Source of the DNA: Vitellaria paradoxa
Taxonomy: Eukaryota > Streptophyta > Magnoliopsida > Ericales > Sapotaceae
Direction: 5' to 3'
DNA length: 64,000 nucleotides
Assembly: GCA_019916065.1 (NCBI GenBank)
Contig: CM034238.1
Location: 31,257,721-31,321,720 of the forward strand
A program made the translations under genes and the position numbers. This document shows positions 9,755 through 21,687 of this stretch, piece after piece. Numbering within the stretch: the stretch's first letter is position 1; every line of letters starts with the position of its first letter. Under the pieces are notes generated by a model. The model was not told the DNA's origin, did not search any database, and saw only the letters and a program-made list of their open reading frames with translations.

Positions 9755-12700
9755 AAAATCGCGCGCTTGCGCCCAGAGGGACAAACGCGCCCAAAAACGC
9801 ACCGGCGCGCGCCCATCCACAAACACGTGTAAACATGTCCAAACACGCGTAAAATCGTGCGCGCGCGCCCAGACGCACAAACGCGCGCAAAAACGTGCCG
9901 GCGTGCGCCCACCAACAAACACGTGCAAACTGGCCCAAACACGCGTAAAATCGCGCGCGCACGCCCAGACGCACAAACGCGCGCGAACACGCGTCGACGC
10001 GCGCCCACCAACAAACACGAGCAAACACGCCCAAACACGCGCAAAACCGCAAGCGCGCGCTGAGACACACAAACGTGCGCAAACATGCGCCGGCGCGCGT
10101 CAACCAACAAACACGCGCAAACACGCCCAAACACGCGCAAAATCGCGCGCAGCGTATCGACACGCACAAACGTGCGCAAACACGCGCTGGCGCGCGCCCA
10201 CCAACAAACACGCCCAAACACGCGCAAAATCGCGGGCGCGCGTCGAGACGCACAAACGCGCGCAAACACGCGCTGGCGCACGCCCACCAACAAACACGCG
10301 CAAACACGCCCAAACACGCGCAACATCGGGCGCGCGCGCCGAGATGCACAAACGCACGCAAACACGCTCTGGCGCGCGCCCACCAACAAACACGAGCAAA
10401 CACGCCCAAACACGCGTAAAATCACGCGCGCGCGCCGAGACGCACAAATGCGCGCAAACATGCGTCGGCGCGCGCCCACCAATAAACACGCCCAAACACG
10501 CCAAAACACGTGCAAAATCGCGCGCGCTCGCCGAGACGCACAAACGCGCGCAAACACGCGCCGGCACGCGCCCACCGACAAACACGCGCAAACACGCCCA
10601 AAAACGCGCAAAATTGCGCGCGAGCGCTCAAAGGGACAAATGCGCCCAAAAAACGCGCTGGCGCGTGCCCACCTGCAAACGCATACAAACATGCCCAATC
10701 ACGCGCAAAATCGCGCGCGCGCCCAGTCGCACAAACGCGCGCAAACACGCGCTGGCGCGCACCCACCAACAAATAAGCGCAAACACGCTCAAACACGCGC
10801 AAAATCGCACGCGAGCGCCGAGATGGACAATGCGCCCAAAAACGCGTCGGCGCGCAAACACGTGCAAAATCGTGCGCGAGCGCCCAGAGGGACAAACGCG
10901 CCCAAAAATGTGCCGGCGCGCGCCCACCCACAAACACGTGCAAACACGCCAAAACACGCGTAAAATTGTGCGCGCACGCTCAGACGCACAAACGCCCGCA
11001 AACACGCGCCGGCGCACGCCCACCAACAAACACGCGAAAACACGCGCAAAATTGTGCGCGAGCACCCAGATGGACAAATGCGCCGAAAAACGCGCCAGCA
11101 CGCAAACATGCCTAAACACGCGCAACATCGTGCGTGCGCGCCTAGACGCACAAACACGCGCCAGTGCGCGCCCACCGACAAACACACGCAAACATGCCCA
11201 CACACGCGCAAAATCGCGCGCAGCGCGCCCATACGCACAAATGCGCGCGAACACCCGCCGGCGCGCGCCCATCGACAAACACGCGGAAAATCGCGCGCGC
11301 GTGCCCAGACGCACAAACCCGCGCCAACACGCGTCGGCGCACGCCCACCGACAAACACATGCAAACACGCCCACACACGCGCAAAATCGCGCGTGCGCGC
11401 CCAGATGCACAAACGCGCGCAAACACTCGCCAGCGCGCACCCACCGACAAACACGCGCAAAATCGCGCGCGCGCGCCCAGACGCACAAATGCGCGCCAAC
11501 ACGCGCCGGCGCGCGTCCACCCACAAACACGCGCAAACACGCCTAAACACACGCAAAATCGCGCGCTAGCGCCCATAGGGACAAACGCGCCGGCGCGCGC
11601 CCACCCACAAACACGTGCAAACACGCCCAAACACGTGCAAAATCACATGCGCACGCCCACCAACAAACACGCGCAAACTCGTCCAAACACGCACAAAATC
11701 GCACGCGCGCGACCAGACGCACAAACGCGCGCAAACTATCGCCGTTGCGCGCCCACCAACAAACACGCCCAAACATACGTAAAATCGCCCGCGAGCGCCC
11801 AGAGGGACAAACGCGCCCAAAAACGCGCCGGCGCGCGCCTACCCACAAACACGCGCTAAGACGCCTAAACACGCGCAAAATCGCGCGCGCGCGCCCAGAC
11901 GTACAAACGCGCGCAAACACCCGCCGGCGCGCGTCCACCAACAAACACGCGCAAACACGCCGAAAGACGCGCAAAATCGCACGCAAGCGCCTAGAGGGAC
12001 AAACGCGCCAAAAACCCGCCGGCGCGCACCCACCCACATACACGTGCAAACACGCCCAAACACGCGTAAAATCGCACGTGAGCGCTTAGAGGGACAAACG
12101 CGACCCAAAACACACTGGCGCGCGCCCACCCACAAACACGTGCAAACACGCCCAAACACGCGCAAAATCGTGTGCGCACGCCCAGACCACTAATGCGCGC
12201 AAACACGTGCCGGGGCGCACCCACCAACAAACACGCTCAAACAGGCGCAAAATCGCGCGCGAGCGCCCAGATGGACAAAAGCGCGCAAGCACGCGACGAC
12301 GCGCGCCCACCCACAAACACGTGCAAACACGCCCAAACATGCAAAAAATCGCGCGCGCGCGCCGAGACGCACAAACGCGCGCCCACCCACGAACACGCGC
12401 TAGCACGCCCAAACATGCGCAAAATCGCGAGCCCGCACCAGACGGACAAAAGCGCGCAAACACGCGCCGGCGCGCGTCCACCCACAAACACGTGCAAACA
12501 CGCCCAAACACACACAAAATCGCACGCGCACGCCTAGACGCACAAACGCGCGCTAACACACGCCGGCGCGCGCCCACCAACAGACCCGCACAAACACACC
12601 CAAACACGCGCAAAATCACGCACGAGCGACCAAAGGGACAAACGCGCCCAAAAATGCTTCGGCGTGCGCCCACCCACAAACACGTGCAAAAACGCTCAAA

Positions 12701-15700
12701 CACGCACAAAATCGCGCACGAGCGCCCAAATGGACAAATGCGCACAAAAACGTGTCGGCGCGCAAACATGCCCAAGCACGCGCAAAATCGCACGCTCGCA
12801 CCCAGACGCACAAACGCGCGCAAAGAAGCACCGACGCAGGCGCACCCACAAACACGCGCTAACAAGCCCAAACATGCGCAAAATCACGCGCGCGCGCCCA
12901 GACGGACATACGCGCGCAAACACGCGCCCACCAACAAGCATGCTCAAACACGCGCAAAATCGGGCACGAGCGCCGAGATGGACAAACGCGCCCAAAAATG
13001 CGCCGGCGCGCAAACATGCCCAAACACATGTAAAATCGCGCACACGCGCCCAGACGCACAAACGCGTGCAAACACGCGCCGGGGAGCGCCCACCAACAAA
13101 CACGCGCGAGTGCCCAGATGGACAAATGCGCCCAAAAACGTGCCCAGACGCACAAACACGCCCAAACATGCGCCGCCGTGCGCCCACCCAAAAGCACGCG
13201 CTAACACGCCCAAACATGCGCAAAATCGTGCGCGCGTGCCCAGACGGACAAACGAGCGCAAATAGGCGCCGGCGCGCGACCACCAACAAACACGCGCTAA
13301 CACGCCCAAACATGCGCAAAATAGCGCGCGCGCGCCCACACGGACAAATGCGTGCAAACACGCGCCGGCACGCGCCCACGCCCAAACACGCGCAAACACG
13401 CCCAAACTAATGCAAAATCGGGCAGCCGCGCCCAGACGCACAAACGCGCGTAAGCACGCGCCGCCACGCGCCCGCCAACAAACAAGTTCAAACACGCGCA
13501 AAATTGCGCACGCGTGCCCAGACGCACAAACGCGTGCAAACACGAGCCGGCGCGCACCCACCAACAAAGACGCGCAAAGACGCGCAAAATCGCTTGCGGG
13601 CACCCGGATGGACAAACTAGCCCAAAAACGCGCCGGCACGCAAACACGACCAAACACGCGCAAAATCGTGCACGCGTGCCCAGGCGCACAAACACGCGCC
13701 GGCGAGCGCCCACCATCAAACACGCACTAACACGCCTAAACACACGCAAAATCGCGCACGCGTGCTGAGACACACAAATGCGCGTAAACACGAGCCGGCG
13801 CTTGCCCACCGACAAACACGCAACAAAGACGCGCAAAATCGCGCGCGAGTGCCCGGATCGACAAACTAGCCCAAAAACGCGCCGGCGCGCCCACCAACAA
13901 GGACGCGCAAAATCGTGCACGAGCACCCAGATGGACAAACTAGCCCAAAAACGCGCCGGTGCGCAGACACGCTCAAACACACGCAAAATCGTGCACACGC
14001 GCCCAGACGCACAAACGCGCGCAGACACGCGCCGGCACGCGCCCACCAACAAACACGCACAAACACGCCCAAAAACGCAGAAAATCACGTGCGTGCGCCC
14101 AGGCGCACAAACACGCCAAACACACAGAAAATCGCACGCGCGCCCCTAGACGCTCAAATGCGCGCAAACACGAGCTGGCGCGTGCGCACCAACAAAGATG
14201 CGCAAAATCGTGCGCGAGCGCCCAGATGGGCATACTAGCTCGAAAACGCGTCGGTGCGCAAAGACGCCCAAACAGGCGAAAAATCGCGCGCGCGCACCTA
14301 GACGCACAAAAGCGCACAAACACGCGCCCAGACGCACAAACGAGCGCAAACACGCCCAAACACGCGGAAAATCGCGCGCGAGCCCCCAAACGCACAAATA
14401 CGCACAAACACGTGCCGGCACGTGCCCACCAACAAAGACGCGCAAAATCGCGCGCGAGTGCCGAGATGGACAAACTAGCACAAAAACGCGTCGGCGTAAA
14501 CACGCGCAAAATCACACACGCGCGCAAACACACCCCGGTGCGCGCCCACCACCACCAAACACGCACAAACACGCCCAAACACATGGAAAATCGCGCGCGT
14601 GCGCCCAGACGAACAAACGCACCCAAACACGCGCCAGTGCGCGCCCACCAACAAACACGCACTAACACGCCCAAACACGCGAAAAATCGCGCTCGCGCGC
14701 CCAGACGCACAAACGCGCACAAACACGCGTCGGCGCGCGCCCACCAACACACGCGCTAACACGCCCAAACACGCGCAAAATCACGCCCGCGCGCCTAGAT
14801 GCACAAACGCGCGTAAACACGAGCCGGCGTGCTCCCACCAACAAAAACGCGCAAAGATGCACAAAATCGCGCGCGAGCGCCCGAATGGACAAACTAGCGC
14901 AAAAACGCGCCGGCGTGTAAAGACACCCAAACACGCACAAAATCGCACACGCGAGCCCAGATGCACAAACGCGCACAAACACGCCAAAACATATGCAAAA
15001 TCGCGCACGCGCACAAACACAAAAACGCGTGCAAACACATGCTGGCGCGAGCCCACCAACAAACACACACAAACACGCTCAAACACGTGCAAAATCGCGC
15101 TCGCGCGCCCAGACGCACAAACGCGCGCAAATACGAGCCGGCGCACACCCACCAACAAAGATGCGTAAAGACGGGCAAAATCGCGCGCGAGCGCCTAGAT
15201 GGACAAACTAGCCCAAAAACGCGCCAGTGCGCAAACACGCCCAAACACGCGCAAAATCGCGCACGCGCGCCCAGACGCACAAACATGCGCCCACCAACAA
15301 ACAAACACAAACACACCCAAACACGCGAAAAAACGCGCGCGCCCACCAACAAACACGCGCTAACACGCCCAAACATGCGCCAAATCGCGCACGCGCACCC
15401 AGATGCACAAATGCGCGCAAACACGAGGCGGTGCACGCCCACCAACAAAGACGCGCAAAATCGCACGCGAGCGACTAGATGGACAAACTAGCCCAGAAAC
15501 GCGCCGGTGCGCTAACACGCCCAAACACGCGCAAAACCACGCACGTGCCCCCAGACGCACAAGCACGCGAAAACACGCCCCGGCGCGCGCCCACCAACAA
15601 ACACGCACAAACACACCCAAACACGCGAAAAATCGCGCTCGCGCGCCTAGACGCACAAACGCACCAAAACACGCGCCGGCGTGCCCACCAACAAACACGC

Positions 15701-18700
15701 ACTAACACGCCCAAACACGAGCAAAATCGCGCGCGCGCCCCCAAACGCACAAACGCGCGTAAACACGAGCCGGCGCGCGCCCACCAACAAACACGCACTA
15801 ACACGCCCAGACGCACACACGCGCGCAAACATGAGCTAGCGCGCGCCCACCAACAAAGACGCACAAAATCGCGCGCGAGCGCCCAGATGGACAAACTAGC
15901 CCAAAAATGCGCCAGCGCACAAACACGCCCAAACGCGCGTAAAATCGTGCTAGCGCGCCCCGACGCAAAAACGCGCGCAAACATGAGTCCGCGCGCGCCC
16001 CCAACAAAGACGCATAAAATCGCGCGCGAGTGCCCGGATGGATGAACTAGCCCAAAAACGCGCCAGCGCGCAAACACGCGCAAAATTGCGCACGCGTGCG
16101 TAGACGCACAAACGAGCGCAAACACAAGCCGGTGCGCACCCACCAACAAAGACGCGCAACATCGCGCGCGAGCGCCGAGATGGACAAACTAGCCCAAAAA
16201 CGCGCCAGCGTCCAAACACGCGCAAAATCGCGCACGCGGACCCAGACGCCCAAACGCGTGCAAACACGCCCAAGCACGCGCAAAATCGCGCACGCGCCTA
16301 GACGCACAAACGCGCGTAAACACATGCCGGCGCGAGCCCACCAACAAACACGCAAAAACATGCCCAAACACGCGCAAAATTGCGCACGCGCGCCCAGACG
16401 TACAAACGCGCACAAACACGCGCCGGCGCGCACCAACCAACAAACAAGCACAAACACGCCCAAACACCCGAAAAATCTCGCGCGCGCGCCCAGACGCACA
16501 AACGCGCCGAACAAGCGCCGGCGCGCGCCCACCAACAAACACGCACTAACACACCCAAACACGCGCCAAATCGCGCACGCGCGCCCAGATGCACAAACGC
16601 TCGCAAACACGAGCCGGCGCGCACCCACCAATAAAGACGCGCAAAATTCCACGCGAGTGCCCAGATGGACAAACTAGCCCAAAAACGCGTCGGCGCGCAA
16701 ACACGCCCAAACATACGCAAAATCGCGCACGTCCGCCCAGACGCGTAAACGCGCGCAAACACGCCCAAAAACGCGCAAAATCGCGCACGCGCGCCCAGAC
16801 GCACAAACGCTCGCAAGCACGCGCCGGCGCGGGCCCACCAATAAACACGCACAAACTCGCCCAAGCACGCGAAAAATCGCGCGCGTGCGCCCAGACGCAC
16901 AAACGCGCCCAAACACGCGCTGGCGCGCGCCCACCAACAAACAGGCACTAACACGCCCAAACACGCGCAAAATCGCGCTCGCGCGCCCAAACGCACAAAC
17001 GCGCGCAAACACGAGCCGGCACGCCCACCAACAAAGACACGCAAAATCGCGCGCGAGCGCCCCGATGGACAAACTAGCCTGAAAACGCGCCGGCGCGCAA
17101 ACACGCCCAAACACACAAAAAATCGCGCGTGTGCGCCTAGATGCACAAACGCGCAAAAACACGCGCCGGCGCGTGCCCGCCAACAAACACGCACAAAAAC
17201 GCCCAAACAAACGAAAATCGAGCGCGCGCGCCCAGACGCACAAACGCGCCCAAACACACGCCGGCGCGCGCCCACCAACAAACACGCACAGACACGCGAA
17301 AAATCGCGCGCGCGTGCCCAGACGCACAAACGCGCTTAATCATGCGCCGGCGCGCGCCCACCAACAAACACGCACTAACACGCCCAAAATCGCGCACGCG
17401 CGCCCAGACGCACAAATGCGTGCAAACACGAGCCGGCGCGCGCCCACCAACAAAGACGCGCAAAGACGAGCAAAATCGCGCGCGAGCGCCCAAATGGACA
17501 AACTAGCCCAAAAATGCGCCGGCACGCAAACACACCCAAACTCGCGCAATATCGCGCACACGCCCCCAGACGCACAAACGCGCGCAAACATGCGCCGGCG
17601 CTCGCCCACCAACAAACACGCACAAAAACGCCCAAACAAGCGAAAATCGAGCGTGCGCGCCCAGACGCACAAATGCACCAAAACGCGCGCCGGCGCGCGC
17701 CCACCAACAAACACGCACAGGCATGCCCAGACACATGAAAAATCACGCACGCGCGCCCGGACGCACAAACGCGCTTAATCACGCACCGGCGTGTGCCCAC
17801 CAACGAACACGCACTAACACGCCCAAACACGCGCAAAATCGCGCACGCGCGCCCGACGCACAAACGCGCGCAAAACGAACCGGCGCGCGCCCACCAACAA
17901 AGACGCGCAAAATCGCGCGCGAGCGTTCAGATGGACAAACTAGCGCAAAAACGCGTCGGCGCGCAAACATGCCCAAACAGGCGCAAAATCGCATATGCGC
18001 GCCCAGATGAACAAACACTTGCAAACACGCCCAAACACGCGCAAAATCGCGCACGCGCCCAGATGCACAAACACGTGCAAACACATGCCGCCGTGAGCCC
18101 ACCAACAAACACGCACAAACACGCGCAAAATCGCACTCGCACGCCCAGACGCACAAACGCGCGCAAACACGAGCTAGCGCACGCCCACCAACAAAGACGC
18201 GCAAAGACGGGCAAAATCGCGTGCGAGCGCCCAGATGGACAAACTAGCCCAAAAACGCGCTGGCGCGCAAACACGCCTAAACACGCGCAAAATCGCGCAC
18301 GCGCGCCCAAACGCACAAACGCGCACCCACCAACAAACAAGCACAAACACGCCCAAGCACGCGAAAAATCGCGCGTGCGCGCCGAGACGCACAAACGCGC
18401 CCAAACACGCGCCGGCGCACGCCCACCAACAAACACGCGCTAACACGCCCAAACACGCGCCAAATCGCGCACGCGCGCCCAGATGCACAAACGCGCGCAA
18501 ACACGAGCCGGTGCGCGCCCACCAACAAAGACGCGCAAAATCGCGCACGAACGACCAGATGGACAAACTAGCCCAAAAATGCGCCGGCGTGCAAACACGC
18601 CCAAACACGCGCAAAATCGCGCACGCGCGTCCAGACGTACAAATGCGCGCAAACACGCGCCGGCGCGCGCCCACCAACAAACACGCACAAACACACCCAA

Positions 18701-20825
18701 ACACGCGAAAAATCGCGCGCACGCGCCCAGACGCACAAACGCGCCAAAACACGCGCCGGCGCGCCCAGCAACAAACACGCACTAACACGCCCAAACACGC
18801 GCAAAATCGCGCGCGCAAGCCCAGACGCACAAACGCGCGCAAACACAAGCCGGCGCGCGCCCACCAACAAACAAGCATAAACGTGCCCAAACACGAGGAA
18901 ATCACGCACGCGCGCCCTGACGTACAAACGCCCACAAACACGCGCCCAGACGCACAAACGCACGTAAACACGCCCAAACACGCGCAAAATCGAGCGCGCT
19001 CGCCCAAACACACAAACACGCGCTGGTGCGCGCCCACCAACAAACACGCACTAACACACCCAAACACGCGCAAAATCGCGCACGCGCGCCTAGACGTACA
19101 AACGCGCGCAAACACGAGCCGGCGAGCTCCGACCAACAAAGACGCGCAAAATCGCGCGCGAGCGCTCGGATGGACAAACTAGCCCAAAAACGCGCCGGCG
19201 CGTAAACACGCCCAAACACGCGCAAAATCGCGCACGCGCGCCCAGACGCACAAACGCACACAAACGCGCGCCTGCACGTGCCCACCAACAAACGCGCCCA
19301 AACCCGCGCCGACGCTCGTCCACCAACAAACACGCACTAACACGCCCAAACACGAGCTAGTGCGCGCCCACCAACAAAGACGCGCAAAATCGCGCGCGAA
19401 CGCCCAAATGGACAAACTTGCCTAAAAACGCGCCGGCGCGCAAACACGCCCAAACGCGCGCAAAATCGCGCCCGCGTGCCCAAACGCACAAACGCACGCA
19501 AACACGAGTCCGCGTGCGCCCCCAACAAAGACGCGCAAAATCGCGCGTGAGCGCCCGGATGGACGAACTAGCCCAAAAACGCGCCGGCACGCAAACACGC
19601 ACAAACACGCGCAAAATTACGCACGCGTGCGCAGATGCACAAATGAGCGCAAGCACGAGCCGGTGCGCGCCCACCAACAAAGACGTGCAACATCGCGCGC
19701 AAGTGCCCAGATGGACAAACTAGCACAAAAACGCGCCAGCGCGTAAACACGCCCAAACATGCGCAAAATCGCGCACAGCGCGCCCTAGACGCACAAACGC
19801 ACGCAAACGCACGCCTGCGCGCGCCCACCAACAAACACGCCCAAACGCTCGAAAAATCGCGCGCGCGCGCGCCCAGAAGCACAAACGTGCCTAAACCCGC
19901 GCCGACGCGCGCCCACCAACAAACATCTAATAACACGCTCAAACACGCGCAAAATTGCGCCCGCGCGCCCAGGCGCACAAACGCGCACAAACACGAGCCG
20001 GCGCGCGCCCACCAACAAAGATGCGCAAATTCGCGCGCGAGCGCCCAGATGAACAAAGTAGCCCAAAAACGCGTCGGCGCGCAAACACGCCAAACACCCG
20101 CAAATTCGCGCACGCGCACCCAGACGCACAAATGCGCGCAAACCCGTGCCAGCGCACGCCCACCAACAAACATGCACTAACACGCCAAAACACGCTCAAA
20201 ATCGCGCTCGCGCGCCCAGACGCATAAACGCGCGCAAACACGAGCCGGCGTGCAACCACCAACAAAGACGCACAAAGACGCGCAACATCGTTCGCGATCG
20301 CCCAGATGGACAAACTAGCCCAAAAACGCGCCGGCGCGCAAACACGCCCAAACACGCGCAAAATCGCGCACGCGCGCCCAGACGCACAAACGCGCGTAAA
20401 CACACCCAAGCACGCGCAAAATCGCGCACGCGCCCAGACGCACAAACGCGCGTAAACACATGCCGGCGCGAGCCCACAAACAAACATGCCCAAATAAGCG
20501 CAAAATCGCGCACGCGCGCCCAGACGCACAAACACGCGCAAACACGCGCCGGCGCGCGCCCACCAACAAACAAGCACAAACACGCCCAAACACGAGAAAA
20601 ATCGCTCGCGCGCGCCCAGACGCACAAACGCGCCCAAACACGCGCCGGCGCGTGCCAACTAACAAACACGCACTAACACACCCAAACACGCGCCAAATTG
20701 CGCACGCGCGCCCAGATGCACAAACACGCGCAAACACGAGCCGGCGCCCGCCCACCAACAAAGATGCGCAAAATTGCGCGCAAGTGCCCAGATGGACAAA
20801 CTAGCCCAAAAACGCGCGCAAGTGC
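9755..20825 (+). repeat. CpG-rich 96-bp satellite, block 5 (longest)
   Basis: About 11 kb of uninterrupted array. Between 10,041 and 10,608 the GCAAAATCG-type word starts at 10,041, 10,137, 10,224, 10,320, 10,416, 10,512 and 10,608, giving spacings of 96, 87, 96, 96, 96 and 96 bp. That sets the monomer at 96 bp, with roughly 20 CpG dinucleotides per representative copy. From about 13.4-13.6 kb the marker GGACAAACTAGCCC replaces GGACAAA(C/T)GCGCCC, and new variants GAAAAATCG, GCACTAACACG and AACAAAGACGCGC appear in a repeating order, giving higher-order units (one is 324 bp, 18,243-18,567). Common variant positions are CG to TG or CA, as expected of methylated-cytosine decay. No gene is supported inside. 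Confidence 0.94.
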
Positions 20826-21378
20826 CCTTATTGCAACATGGAATGCAATGAGGGAAAAAGGAAGCAAGAAACCTTGGCATCATCTAGTTTGGTTCCCTCA
20901 ACATATACCCCGACATAGCTTTATACTCTGGCTTGCTATTAATGGAAGATTAAGTACAAAGGAAAGGATGTTGGGTTGGGGAATGAGCATAGACCCTACT
21001 TGTTTGCTCTGTGGTAATGCCTCTGAAACAGTTGACCATCTTTTTTTCATGTGTCCATTTTCAGCTGAATTGAGGGGTACTATTTTATGCAAATGCTCCA
21101 TCATTAAACCCCTACAATCTTGGAAATTGGAAGTCTCTGGGGCTATGGGTAAATTCAGTGGAAAGCAAGTCAACCGTATTATATGTAGAATTGCTTGGGC
21201 CGACCTTGTTTACCATCTATGGGAGGAAAGGAATAGCAGAATTTTCAAAGGGCAAGCCTCATCCGTGGCAACCATTGGAAAAAGGATAATGCATGTTGTT
21301 AGAACTAAAGTCTCACAATCTAATGTTCAATTGATCAATGTAGATTCTAGCTTACTTGATAGTTGGGGAATCCACTAG
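20826..21378 (+). pseudogene. LINE-J ORF2 C-terminus (zf-RVT region)
   Basis: An open frame of about 184 codons ending at TAG 21,376-21,378. It covers only the region C-terminal to the reverse transcriptase. It contains the zf-RVT motif family: IPRHSFILWLAI, then CLLCGNASETVDHLFFMCPF (C-x2-C ... H-x5-C), and ends in the family-typical SSLLDSWGIH. No internal stop is present, but it lacks the endonuclease and RT, so it has no autonomous function. The frame runs open to the left into satellite sequence, which should not be annotated as protein. Confidence 0.82.
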
Positions 21379-21473
21379 TTACTTATTTTTTGTTTGCGGG
21401 GGTATGCCCCCAAGATATTGTACATAACTTTCCCATATAATCCAAATTTATACTTACTTACCAAAAAAAAAAA
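20826..21473 (+). mobile_element. LINE-J: 5'-truncated family-1 LINE
   Basis: The satellite stops near 20,825 and the sequence becomes the end of a LINE ORF2 followed by a 3'-UTR. The UTR has the hairpin GGGGGTATGCCCCC (21,398-21,411) and ends TTACTTACC-poly(A) (21,463-21,473). The 5' part of ORF2 is absent, as expected from incomplete reverse transcription. No clean target duplication is visible; the right flank after LINE-K (AGATGCGCAAAATCGCGCGCGAG) repeats the left array around 20,764. Confidence 0.85.
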
Positions 21474-21687
21474 GGGGATAAGCTTCACCCGTGGCTACAA
21501 TTGAACAAAGGATAGTGCATGAAGTTAGAACTAAAGTCTCTCAATCTAGTGTCAACTTGGCCAATGTAGATTCTAGCTTGCTTGATAGTTGGGGAATCCA
21601 CTAGTTGCTTGTGTTTGATTTATGGGGGTATGCCCCCAAGATATTATACATAACTTTCCCATAAATCCAAATTTACACAAAAAAAAA
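21474..21687 (+). mobile_element. LINE-K: short family-1 LINE 3' fragment
   Basis: Directly after LINE-J's poly(A) comes a second LINE 3' end. It holds about 40 codons of ORF2 C-terminus (VATIEQRIVHEVRTKVSQSS to SSLLDSWGIH), a 3'-UTR with hairpin GGGGGTATGCCCCC (21,624-21,637) and poly(A) (21,679-21,687). It differs from LINE-J at many positions, so it is a separate copy and not a recent tandem duplicate. The satellite resumes at 21,688. Confidence 0.82.

Larger units (their letters stand above)
7049..9758 (+). mobile_element. LINE-I: ORF1-only L1-type retroposon
   Basis: The element is bounded by a 15-bp target-site duplication, AAAATCGCGCGCTTG (7034-7048 and 9755-9769), overlapping its poly(A) (9742-9758). 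It has a short leader (7049-7072), a degraded LINE ORF1 (7073-9533), then about 200 bp of 3'-UTR ending ACTTACC-C-poly(A) like the family-1 LINEs of this window. A perfect 14-bp palindrome, GAGGGTATACCCTC, lies at 9675-9688, where the other LINEs have their 3' hairpin. No endonuclease or reverse transcriptase sequence is present. Since the duplications sit exactly at both ends, the ORF2-less form appears to have been mobilised as such, with enzymes from another LINE. Mammalian HAL1 half-L1 elements are a known analogue. Confidence 0.85.

Noticed and set aside
9755..13400. CRISPR-like array of regularly spaced repeats
   Set aside because: Repeat and spacer cannot be separated: the whole 96-bp unit is repeated and diverges evenly, there are no cas-like genes, and the setting is a plant nuclear genome.
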